Shown: positions 16,939 through 30,382 of the stretch, one piece after another
Position numbering within the stretch: the stretch's first letter is position 1
Layout: each line of letters begins with the position of its first letter
From: Alloactinosynnema sp. L-07
GTDB taxonomy: Bacteria; Actinomycetota; Actinomycetes; Mycobacteriales; Pseudonocardiaceae
Assembly (NCBI RefSeq): GCF_900070365.1
Contig: NZ_LN850107.1
Coordinates: 3,038,001-3,102,000 of the forward strand
Reading direction: 5' to 3'
Length of the DNA stretch: 64,000 nt
Program-made: the position numbers and the translations under genes
The notes under the pieces: model-generated
What the model was told of the DNA's origin: nothing
Seen by the model: the letters and a program-made list of their open reading frames with translations, nothing else
Databases searched by the model: none

Positions 16939-17910
16939 ATGGCCACGCTCCTAGACGCCCCACCCCACCCCAACCCGCCCGCTCCCCCCAAGACGCGTCG
17001 AAACGCCGGAGTGAACCGCCTGGCAGCACTCCTGGTCTCCCCCACCCTGCTAGTACTAGGCCTAGTAGTCGCCTACCCCATCATCTCCGCACTACGCCTG
17101 GCCTTTTACCAGCGCAACGACGGCATAGACCCCGAAACCGGCCTCCGCCAAACCGGCGACACCTTCGTCGGCATCGACAACTTCACCGACATGTTCACCG
17201 GCCCCACCGCCGACCGTTTCCTCAACGCACTCTGGAACACCACAACCTTCACCGTCGTAGCGGTCACCCTGGAAGTCGTGCTCGGCGTCCTGATGGCCCT
17301 GGTCATGCACAAGGCCTTCAAGGGCCGCGCCCTCGTCCGCGCCAGCATCCTGGTGCCCTGGGCCGTGCCCACCGCGATCGCAGGCATCCTCTGGCGCTGG
17401 ATCTTCCAAGCTGACGGTGTGGCCAACGACCTACTGCCCGGCGAAGCGGTCCTATGGACGACCGACGGGATCCAGGCATGGTTCGCCGTCATCATCGCCG
17501 ACACCTGGAAAACCGCGCCATTCATCGGTCTCCTAGTGCTCGCCGGCCTGCAGGTGATCTCCAACGAGGTCTACGAGGCCGCCAAGCTCGACGGCGCGTC
17601 GCCATGGAAGACCTTCTGGGCCATCACCTTGCCGCTCGTCCGGCCGACGCTGCTCGTCGCGGTGCTGTTCCGCATCCTCGACACCCTGCGCATGTTCGAC
17701 CTGCCCTATACCTTGATCGGGCCGGGGAAGAACGCGACCGACACCGTCACCGTCCTCGCGTTCGAGGAGGCGGTGAAGTTCGGCAAATACGGCCCGGCCT
17801 CCGCTTACGCGGTGTTCCTGTTCCTCTACGTCGCCACCGTCGCTTTCGCGTTCGTCAGGCTGCTCGGCGCCGACGTCGTCGGGGCCCGGACCGGAAGGAA
17901 GAGCCGATGA
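16939..17910 (+). CDS. Sugar ABC transporter permease, MalF type
   Basis: 323 residues. About six transmembrane helices lie between residues 30 and 315, after a Pro-rich cytosolic N-terminus (PPHPNPPAPPKTRR). The conserved cytoplasmic EAA loop reads EVYEAAKLDGASPWKTFWAI, followed by TLPLVRPTLL; it docks on the ATPase, presumably MsiK. It belongs to the MalF/UgpA group of oligosaccharide permeases. ATG 16939 is preceded by tggaga. It overlaps the MalG-type gene by four bases, so the two are translated together. Confidence 0.94.
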   Translation: MATLLDAPPHPNPPAPPKTRRNAGVNRLAALLVSPTLLVLGLVVAYPIISALRLAFYQRNDGIDPETGLRQTGDTFVGIDNFTDMFTGPTADRFLNALWNTTTFTVVAVTLEVVLGVLMALVMHKAFKGRALVRASILVPWAVPTAIAGILWRWIFQADGVANDLLPGEAVLWTTDGIQAWFAVIIADTWKTAPFIGLLVLAGLQVISNEVYEAAKLDGASPWKTFWAITLPLVRPTLLVAVLFRILDTLRMFDLPYTLIGPGKNATDTVTVLAFEEAVKFGKYGPASAYAVFLFLYVATVAFAFVRLLGADVVGARTGRKSR

Positions 17911-18764
17911 CCGCCACCCTGCAACGCCCACCGGCCAATGCCCGCGGCCGCTGGTGGTGGGCACCGTATCTCGGCATCGCCGCCATCGTCCTGTACTGCC
18001 TCTCACCGTTCTACTGGATGCTGGTGTCCAGCCTGCGGCGCACCAACGACATCTTCGACTCGTCCGCGGTGCCCGCTCCCCTGTCGCTGGACTCCTATGA
18101 GGCCGCGTTCTCGGCGAACAACGGCTTCCTCCGCGCCCTGGGCAACAGCTTCCTCGTCGCCGGCGTCACCACCGTCCTCGTACTGCTGATCGGCACCCTG
18201 ACCGCGTATGCCTTGGCCCGCCTGGACTTCAAATTCAAGAACCTCGTCCTCGCCGTCATCATCACCACCAGCATGTTCCCCGGCATCTCACTGCTCATCC
18301 CACTGCTGGAACTGTTCAGCGGCATCGGCTGGATCAACACCTACCAAGCGATGATCGTGCCCAGCATGAGCTTCGCCCTACCGCTCGCCGTCTGGAACCT
18401 CACCGCGTTCTTCCGCCAAATGCCCATCGAACTCGAAGAAGCCGCCCAGATCGACGGCTGCTCCCCGGCCCAAGCCTTCCGCAAAGTCATCCTCCCGCTC
18501 GCCGCCCCAGGCGTCTTCACCACCGCGATCATCACCTTCATCGCCGCCTGGAACGAATTCATCATCGCCCTGTCCGTGGTCAACAAGAAAGAACTCAAAA
18601 CCGCACCCGTCATCACCAGCCAATTCACCGGCACCACCCAATTCGACGCACCCTTCGGCACCCAGATGGCCGCGGGCGTCATCGTGACCATCCCACTGGT
18701 CATCCTCGTGCTCCTGTTCCAGCGCCGGATCGTCGCGGGTCTCACCGCGGGCGGGGTCAAGTAG
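17907..18764 (+). CDS. Sugar ABC transporter permease, MalG type
   Basis: 285 residues from the ATG at 17907, which overlaps the previous stop (ATGA). About six transmembrane helices are visible. The EAA motif is ELEEAAQIDGCSPAQAFRKV, followed by ILPLAAPGVFTTAI, and the protein ends in RRIVAGLTAGGVK, the usual MalG C-terminus. It pairs with the MalF-type protein to form the membrane channel for maltodextrins. The amylopullulanase gene starts 37 bases downstream and may belong to the same transcript. Confidence 0.94.
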   Translation: MTATLQRPPANARGRWWWAPYLGIAAIVLYCLSPFYWMLVSSLRRTNDIFDSSAVPAPLSLDSYEAAFSANNGFLRALGNSFLVAGVTTVLVLLIGTLTAYALARLDFKFKNLVLAVIITTSMFPGISLLIPLLELFSGIGWINTYQAMIVPSMSFALPLAVWNLTAFFRQMPIELEEAAQIDGCSPAQAFRKVILPLAAPGVFTTAIITFIAAWNEFIIALSVVNKKELKTAPVITSQFTGTTQFDAPFGTQMAAGVIVTIPLVILVLLFQRRIVAGLTAGGVK

Positions 18765-18801
18765 CTCAGCGACGCGATTCCTCTACCACAAGGAGAATGT
18801 G

Positions 18802-24516
<5,715 letters not shown>

Positions 24517-24532
24517 CCCTGCGAAGGATTGT

Positions 24533-24574
24533 GGCGCGAGCGCGGGCGAGTCAGGGGACGCCCGCGCTCGCGCC
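24533..24574. terminator. Bidirectional terminator after the amylopullulanase gene
   Basis: A perfect 16-bp stem (GGCGCGAGCGCGGGCG and complement) with a 10-base loop lies between convergent stops, serving the amylopullulanase and the VOC gene. Confidence 0.85.
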
Positions 24575-24604
24575 GCGCCGCGCGTCGACTGATTCCCAAG
24601 TGCG

Positions 24605-25219
24605 TCAGGCCTGCGCCGTCTCCCAGCCGAACCCGTCCGGATCGGTGAACGGCTCGGCGTCGGTGCCGATGACGATCCGGTGCGACCCGGTGCCCTCCGG
24701 CGGGCAGCCAGCGTCCTTGGCGAGGGCGCGGCGCCCGTAGAGCGCCAGCTTGACCCGGCTCGACGGACTGGCGAACTCGACGTACTTGCGGCCGAAGCTC
24801 TTCGCCACCGCGAGTCCGTGGTCGACGTAAAACCGCTTGCTCACGGCCACGTCCTCGGCGCCCAGCAGGAGCACCATCTCATCGATCTTCCGGGCGTCCG
24901 GGCCCGTGTCCTTCTTCGCCGACGTCGCGACCTTCCAGATCGACCCGTCCGGCGCCCGCACGACCCCGCCGTAGCCCCAGAACGACTTCGCGACCGGTTT
25001 GAGCGACGTGGCACCCGCGTCGAGGGCTGCGCCGATGAGTCCCTTGACGATGGATGGCTGGGACACGGTGAGCGAGAGCGTGAACCCGCGAAAGCCGGTC
25101 GTCGGCGCTTCCGAGGCCCGTAGGCGCACTTGGGTGTCAAGACCGAATGCCTCTTTGTAGAAGGCTTCGGCGAGCGCGGGGTCGGGTACTTCGAGGGTGA
25201 TGGATTTGATGGAGGTCAT
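24605..25219 (-). CDS. VOC (glyoxalase-fold) family protein
   Basis: 204 residues forming two beta-alpha-beta-beta-beta modules: MTSIKSITLEVPDPALAEAF with FYKEAFGL, and KIDEMVLLLGAEDVAVSKRF with FYVDHGLAV. A metal-binding pattern (His/Glu at strand ends) is not clearly complete: there is no His near the first strand. The protein may therefore be a binding or resistance-type VOC protein rather than an enzyme. The C-terminal DPDGFGWETAQA is typical. It is followed by nothing in its own direction but the terminator. Function unknown beyond the fold. Confidence 0.8.
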   Translation of the reverse strand: MTSIKSITLEVPDPALAEAFYKEAFGLDTQVRLRASEAPTTGFRGFTLSLTVSQPSIVKGLIGAALDAGATSLKPVAKSFWGYGGVVRAPDGSIWKVATSAKKDTGPDARKIDEMVLLLGAEDVAVSKRFYVDHGLAVAKSFGRKYVEFASPSSRVKLALYGRRALAKDAGCPPEGTGSHRIVIGTDAEPFTDPDGFGWETAQA

Positions 25220-25324
25220 GGCTGTTCCTTAGGTCGCTGCCCGTCGTAGCCGACGTCGTCTATGGCGGCAACACTAGGTTCGGCGCTGAGGCTTCGCTTC
25301 TCGATTCCTGATCGGTCTGGGTCG

Positions 25325-26596
25325 CTACGCCTGACTTTGCTCGGGGTGTCCTCCCTGACCTTCGGTAATCATCTGCGCACCACGCGTGAGCGACGGATCG
25401 CGGTCCCCTGGTTCCCCGGACGGAATCCACTTGCCGTTCGAACTCGCCAACGAGGGTGTCGCGGGGTCTGAGGACAGGTGCAGCGCGTGCAGGATGTCTC
25501 TCGGTGAGGTCAGCAGGTGCGGCTGGTGGTCGAGGCGAAGCTGCTGGACCGAGGTCAGCTGGTGCACGGCGACCACCCACTCCACCTTCACGACAAGGAG
25601 CGCCCCGACCCTGATCACGGCATCCTTTGTGGACTGTAGTGAGGTGAGAAGCGGGCCGAGGTTCTGCATGAGCGTGGCGGTCACGTTCGCGTCGTGGGCG
25701 AGCACGCCGCGGGATTCGACGGCGTGCATGGCGACCGCTGCGGCCTCGCCAGCTATTGGAGAGCGCGCGACGTCGCGGGTGCGCGCTCGCATGCGTCGAA
25801 ACCACGAGCCGAGGACGGGGTCGTCGCGATCGGCCATCTCGAGTCCGGCCGTCCGAAGGAGGACCTCAAGTTCGGCTTCGACCCGCTCATGGCCCGCCTC
25901 GTCGGCGAGGTAGATGGTGATCGGGATCGTCAGGTCGTCGGCGTCCGGCTCCGTGGGGATAGCGACCTGCGGAACCTTCTCCTCATCCAGGAATCGCAGC
26001 GTCGAGATGTCGGACGGCACGTCCACCCGGACTTCGGCAATGACTTCGTCGAACAGAGCCCGCAGGGCGTTGAGGCAGCGCCCTCGGGTCGGACCGATGC
26101 TGCCGAGGGGCAGGTTCAAAGCGTCGGCGACCACACGATATTCCGCCCGTCCGGCAAGCACCGTCAGTCGCAGCAGCTCCTGGCAGCGCTGGGGCAACCG
26201 CTGGAAGGCCACCCACAGGTACTGGTCCGACTGGCCACTCAGCGGCGAGTCGTCGATCACCAGCTCGGCCGACGCCGGGGGTGCCCCGTACGCTCGGGCC
26301 CGCCTGGCCTCCCGCCGCGTCGTGGTGATCAGCCAGCCGACCAAGGCCCTGGACTCGGCGAGCCGGTCGAGGTGACGCAACAGCGTGAGCCAGACAGTCT
26401 GAACGACGTCCTCGGCGGCGTTCCGGTCAAGTCCGCCGCCTCGCGCCACGTGCCAGACGAGCGGGGTCAACTCGGCGACCAGGACATCCAGCGCCGAGCG
26501 GTCTCCGCCTTGCGCGGCGCGCAGATAGGCCGAGTACCTGTCCTGCTCCCCCAAACCTTCCAAGGTGTCGGGTTTCGTGCCCGTGTCTTTGCTCAT
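25325..26596 (-). CDS. Sigma-70-family factor with a long C-terminal extension
   Basis: 423 residues from ATG 26596 (AAGGGG upstream). Region 2 lies at about 35-105 (HVARGGGLDRNAAEDVVQTV and WLITTTRREARRAR) and region 4 at about 133-180 (RLPQRCQELLRLTVLAG, SIGPTRGRCLNALR). Residues 182-423 are an extension not found in ordinary ECF sigma factors. It contains TIPITIYLADEAGHERVEAE, GSWFRRMRARTRDV and a hydrophobic helix region DAVIRVGALLVVKVEWVVAV. This resembles an uncharacterised actinobacterial domain seen in signalling and conflict-type proteins, from memory only. It may sense a signal or tether the factor. No anti-sigma gene lies next to it. Confidence 0.8.
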   Translation of the reverse strand: MSKDTGTKPDTLEGLGEQDRYSAYLRAAQGGDRSALDVLVAELTPLVWHVARGGGLDRNAAEDVVQTVWLTLLRHLDRLAESRALVGWLITTTRREARRARAYGAPPASAELVIDDSPLSGQSDQYLWVAFQRLPQRCQELLRLTVLAGRAEYRVVADALNLPLGSIGPTRGRCLNALRALFDEVIAEVRVDVPSDISTLRFLDEEKVPQVAIPTEPDADDLTIPITIYLADEAGHERVEAELEVLLRTAGLEMADRDDPVLGSWFRRMRARTRDVARSPIAGEAAAVAMHAVESRGVLAHDANVTATLMQNLGPLLTSLQSTKDAVIRVGALLVVKVEWVVAVHQLTSVQQLRLDHQPHLLTSPRDILHALHLSSDPATPSLASSNGKWIPSGEPGDRDPSLTRGAQMITEGQGGHPEQSQA

Positions 26597-26683
26597 CGAC
26601 CACCCCTTCAACTGACACCACAGTCTGACGGTGATCGAACCGACAACCAGCTGTCTGGTCAAGGCGCGGGTGTTCTGCCATGA

Positions 26684-26862
26684 TGGCGCGACCAGGCGAT
26701 GGCGACGAGGAAGCCGGTGTGAATCCGGCACGGTACCGCCACTGTGATCGGTGAGCGACTCCCGCGACTGGCCACTGCCCCACCAGGGGTGGGAAGGCCG
26801 GGGAGAAGCGTTGATCCGACGAGTCAGGAGACTCGACCATCGCTACCTCACCATCCGGGGCG
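26684..26862 (+). promoter_or_regulatory. Cobalamin riboswitch upstream of an ABC importer
   Basis: The conserved core is readable: GAGGAAGCCGGTGTGAATCC, GGCACGGTACCGCCACTG, GTGAGCGACT, then GCCACTGCCCCACCAGGGGT, GGGAAGGCCG and GATCCGACGAGTCAGGAGAC with CTCGACC. These match the B12-box architecture. It lies on the + strand about 190 bases upstream of a solute-binding-protein gene, so adenosylcobalamin should lower expression of the importer operon. The expression platform is probably the hairpin at 26995-27018 close to the ribosome-binding site. Confidence 0.9.
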
Positions 26863-26994
26863 GTTCTCCCCGAGAGAGGCAGTTGCCGTGCGGACTGTCG
26901 TTCACCCAGTCATTCTCCTTTCGTACAGGAACCTTTCCCGGCGCTGACCGCCGTTCACTGACATCCCAGCGGGTCTGAGCGATCCGCGGTTCCT

Positions 26995-27018
26995 CCATGC
27001 GCCGACGCGGGCGCATGG
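26995..27018 (+). terminator. Terminator-like hairpin in the riboswitch leader
   Basis: CCATGCGCC pairs with GGCGCATGG around a 6-base loop, followed by CTCTTTCC. It sits 30 bases before the start codon and just upstream of the AAGGAG site. It is a plausible transcription terminator or sequestering element for the riboswitch, by inference. Confidence 0.6.
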
Positions 27019-27048
27019 CTCTTTCCTGTGCGCTCAAGGAGTTCACCC

Positions 27049-28617
27049 ATGTTCGATCGATCGACCCTGCCCTCCCGCCGGACCATCCTCAAAGGAGCGT
27101 TCGCGGGCGCGGTCCTCCTCGGCGCTCCCGCGTGCGGGCCGGGCAACGCCACCGGCAACGCGAGCGAGACGCCCCGGCGGGGCGGGAATCTGCGGGTGGT
27201 GGTTTCCGGGGCCAGCACCACCGACGACGTACTCGACCCGCACCTGGCAGGATCGTGGGGTGGTGGCGCGGTGGCGAAGAACGTGTTCGACAAGCTGGTG
27301 GCCTACAACCACGACCTGACGCTGCGGCCACGACTGGCCGAGTCGCTCGAACCCAACGCCGACGGGACGGTCTGGACGGTCCGACTCCGCAAGGGCGTGC
27401 GCTGGCACGACGGCAAGCCGCTGACCGCCGACGACGTGCTGTGGAGCGTCAAGCGGATCCTGGACCCGGCCAACAAGCTGCCCGCCGCCGCGGACCTGTC
27501 CATGATCGATCTCGCAGGCTCGCGGAAGGTCGACGACACCACCGTCGAGCTCCGGATGACGCAGCCGATGGCCGATCTCGGCGCGCTGTTGGCGGGCTGG
27601 TACGTCTACGTGGTCCAGAACGGGACGAACACGTTCGACAAGCAGCATCCGCCGGTCGGCACCGGGCCGTTCCGGTTCGGCGACTGGGCGCCGGGCGAGC
27701 GGACCACGCTGCTGCGCAACGACTCCTATTGGGAGGACGGCAAACCGTATGTCGACAGCGTCGAGATCATCCTCGCCGCGAGCGCCGACGCACGGCTCAA
27801 CGTGTTCCTGTCCGGCGCGGCCGACATCGTGCACGAGCTGTCCCATGTGCAAGGGAAGACACAGCAGGGGAATCCGGCACTGACGATCCACCAGTCACCG
27901 GTGGGCACGTTCCAGGCGTTCAACATGCTCATCGATCGGGAGCCGTTCACCGATCCCCGCGTCCGGGAGGCACTGCGGCTGGCAGTGGACCGAAAGGCCA
28001 TCGTGGACTCCGTCTACTTCGGATACGGCGAGGTCGGCAACGACCTGTACGGCAAGGGCGCGCCGAACTACGCCGACTCGATCCCGCAGCGCGCCTACGA
28101 CCCCGAGAAGGCCCGCGCGCTGCTGCGGGAAGCGGGCAAGGAGAACCTGACGGTCACCCTGCACACCTCCGACGCCACGCCCGGCTTCGTCGAGTCGGCG
28201 CTGCTGTTCGCCGAGCAGGCGAAGAAGGCCGGGATCACCATCGACGTGTCGAAGTCGGCGGCGGACTCGTACTGGACCGACGTGTGGCTCAAGCAGCCGT
28301 TCACCCAGACCAGCTGGGGCAGCTACGCCCTGGAGTGGTTCTACGGCCAGGCGATCGTGTCGACCGCGCCCACCAACGAGACCGCGTGGAAGCGGCCCGA
28401 GTGGGACCGGAAGTTCGCCACGGCGCGCGGCACCCTGGACGCCGAGCAGCGCGGGCAGCGCTATCTCGAACTGCAGCAGGAACTGTGGTCCGACGGCGGA
28501 TACATCATCCACTCCTACGCCAAGTGGCTCGACGGCGTGAGCCCGCGCGTGCGCGGTTTCGCTGGGACCACCGTGGCCACCGACGACTGGTGCGGCTACC
28601 GGAACGTATGGATGTGA
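27049..28617 (+). CDS. Family 5 ABC substrate-binding lipoprotein, cobalamin-controlled
   Basis: 522 residues from ATG 27049 (AAGGAG upstream). The N-terminus has a twin-arginine motif (SRRTILKG, residues 9-16) and a lipobox LGAPAC with Cys about 29, so it is probably a Tat-exported lipoprotein. The mature protein is a peptide/nickel-type binding protein: DVLDPHLAGSWGGGAVAKNV, WTVRLRKGVRWHDGKPLTAD, GTGPFRFGDW, VREALRLAVDRKAIVDS and a C-terminal closing RNVWM. Family members bind peptides, nickel-chelates, heme or oligosaccharides. Because a cobalamin riboswitch controls it, the substrate may be a cobalt complex or corrinoid; that is inference. It overlaps permease 1 by ten bases. Confidence 0.92.
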   Translation: MFDRSTLPSRRTILKGAFAGAVLLGAPACGPGNATGNASETPRRGGNLRVVVSGASTTDDVLDPHLAGSWGGGAVAKNVFDKLVAYNHDLTLRPRLAESLEPNADGTVWTVRLRKGVRWHDGKPLTADDVLWSVKRILDPANKLPAAADLSMIDLAGSRKVDDTTVELRMTQPMADLGALLAGWYVYVVQNGTNTFDKQHPPVGTGPFRFGDWAPGERTTLLRNDSYWEDGKPYVDSVEIILAASADARLNVFLSGAADIVHELSHVQGKTQQGNPALTIHQSPVGTFQAFNMLIDREPFTDPRVREALRLAVDRKAIVDSVYFGYGEVGNDLYGKGAPNYADSIPQRAYDPEKARALLREAGKENLTVTLHTSDATPGFVESALLFAEQAKKAGITIDVSKSAADSYWTDVWLKQPFTQTSWGSYALEWFYGQAIVSTAPTNETAWKRPEWDRKFATARGTLDAEQRGQRYLELQQELWSDGGYIIHSYAKWLDGVSPRVRGFAGTTVATDDWCGYRNVWM

Positions 28618-29591
28618 CCACTGTGGACGGTATGCGCCGGTACGTCGCGTTGCGGCTGCTCGGTGCCGTCGGCGTGGTGTGGGCGGCCTCGGTGGTGATC
28701 TTCGCGGCGATGCGGCTGCTGCCCGGTGACGCGGTCGACGTCATCCTGGCCAAGGGCGCGGGTTCGGGCGGCGGCTCCGCGGCCGACAAGGCAGCCCTGC
28801 GCGCCCAACTGGGCCTGGACCGGCCGCTGGTCGACCGATACGTCGACTGGATGGGCAGTGTGCTGCAAGGGGATCTCGGTCGGTCGCTGTACTCCGGTCG
28901 GCCGGTGACCGAGATCGTCGGCGCGCGGCTGCCGAATACCCTGGTGCTGGCCGCTGTCGCCGTGGCCGTGGTGGTCCCGCTGGCGATCGGACTCGGCGCT
29001 TGGGCGGGCGCGAAGGCTGGGCGGGTACGCGACCGGGTGGTCAGCGCCACGTCGGTGACGGTGGGCTCGCTGCCCGAGTTCGTCACCGCCACGCTGCTGA
29101 TCTCGCTGTTCGCCTACACGTGGCCGATACTGCCCGCGGCCTCGATGGTCCGCCCCGGCGACAGCCCACTGTCCACACCAGACATCCTGGTGCTGCCGGT
29201 GATCACGCTGGTGGCGGTGATGGCCCCGCAGACGATCCGGATGGTGCGGGCGCAGCTGGCCGAGGCGATGGCGTCGGACTACGTCAGGATGGCGCGGCTG
29301 CACGGCATCCCGGAACGGCGGATCGTGCTCCGGCACGCGTTGCGCAACGCTCTGGCCCCGGCGATGCCGTTGCTGGCGGGCAGCATCACCTGGTTGATCG
29401 GCGGGATCGTGGTCGTGGAGACGGTGTTCGCCTACCCGGGGATCTCGCAGGACCTCGTGCACGCGATCGGCCAGCGCGACCTGCCCTACGTGCAGTCGGT
29501 GACGCTGCTGTTCGCCACGGTCACGGTCGTGGGCTACCTGCTGGCCGACCTCGCGGTCGTCGCCCTCGTCCCGAAACTGGCCACGCGATGA
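28608..29591 (+). CDS. ABC permease, DppB type
   Basis: 327 residues. It starts inside the previous gene (ATG 28608; ATG 28632 is an alternative). The family pattern is complete: N-terminal transmembrane helix and MRLLPGDAVD, the stretch LGLDRPLVDRYVDWMGSVLQ (binding-protein contact), then the permease core with GSLPEFVTATLLI, and an EAA loop MASDYVRMARLHGIPERRIV followed by LRHALRNALAPAMPLLA. About six transmembrane helices are present. It forms a heterodimer with the next protein. Overlap of four bases with permease 2 suggests coupled translation. Confidence 0.93.
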   Translation: MDVTTVDGMRRYVALRLLGAVGVVWAASVVIFAAMRLLPGDAVDVILAKGAGSGGGSAADKAALRAQLGLDRPLVDRYVDWMGSVLQGDLGRSLYSGRPVTEIVGARLPNTLVLAAVAVAVVVPLAIGLGAWAGAKAGRVRDRVVSATSVTVGSLPEFVTATLLISLFAYTWPILPAASMVRPGDSPLSTPDILVLPVITLVAVMAPQTIRMVRAQLAEAMASDYVRMARLHGIPERRIVLRHALRNALAPAMPLLAGSITWLIGGIVVVETVFAYPGISQDLVHAIGQRDLPYVQSVTLLFATVTVVGYLLADLAVVALVPKLATR

Positions 29592-30382
29592 GGCGGTTGA
29601 CCGCGGCGGCGGCCGTGACGCTGCTGGCGTTGGCACTGACCGGGCCGTGGTGGGCGCCGCGGTCGGCGACCGAGACGGTGGGCTTGCCGTTCACCCCGCC
29701 AGGCGGCGGCCACCCGCTTGGCACCGACTACCTGGGCAGCGATGTGCTCAGCAGACTGCTGCACGGCGGCCGGACCGTGGTCCTGCTGGCGGTCGCGGCC
29801 ACGGTGCTGGCGTACCTGACCGGGGTGGTGATCGGGATGGCGGCCGGGCTCACCCGCGCGGACCCGGTGCTGATGCGGCCGGTGGACGTGCTGCTGGCGA
29901 TCCCGCCGTTCCTGGTCCTGGCGGTGCTGGCCGCCGCGTCCGGCCGGGGCTGGCTGGTGGTGGTACTCGCCGCGGCGCTGGCCAACATCCCCGGCATCGC
30001 CCGCGTGGTGCGCGCGGCGACGCTGGAGGTCGGTGGGCGTGGGTATGTGGAGGCGGCGCTCGCGCGCGGCGAGTCCAAGGCGAGCGTCGCCGCGCGCGAC
30101 GTGCTGCCCAACATCGCCGCGCCGATGCTGTCCGACGTCGGATCGCGCGTCAGCGGCACGATCGCCATGGTGGCCGGGGCCAACTTCCTGGGCCTCGGGC
30201 TCCAGCCGCCCGCCGCCGACTGGGCGCTGATGGTCGCCGAGAACCGCATGGGCCTGGCGTTGCAGCCGTGGGCCGTGCTCGGCCCGGCCCTGCTGATCGC
30301 CCTGCTGACCATCACCGTCAACCTCGGCGGCGACGAGATCGCCGCCGCGCTTCGCCGCGACCGCAAGGAGATTCCGGCATGA
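29588..30382 (+). CDS. ABC permease, DppC type
   Basis: 264 residues from ATG 29588, overlapping the previous stop. It is short for DppC because the usual N-terminal cytosolic tail is reduced. The conserved beginning HPLGTDYLGSDVLSRLLHGG is present, as are about six transmembrane helices and the EAA loop YVEAALARGESKASVAARDV with LPNIAAPML. The end MTVAENR-like segment reads WALMVAENRMGLALQPW. It pairs with the DppB-type protein and is coupled to the ATPase gene by a four-base overlap. Confidence 0.92.
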   Translation: MRRLTAAAAVTLLALALTGPWWAPRSATETVGLPFTPPGGGHPLGTDYLGSDVLSRLLHGGRTVVLLAVAATVLAYLTGVVIGMAAGLTRADPVLMRPVDVLLAIPPFLVLAVLAAASGRGWLVVVLAAALANIPGIARVVRAATLEVGGRGYVEAALARGESKASVAARDVLPNIAAPMLSDVGSRVSGTIAMVAGANFLGLGLQPPAADWALMVAENRMGLALQPWAVLGPALLIALLTITVNLGGDEIAAALRRDRKEIPA

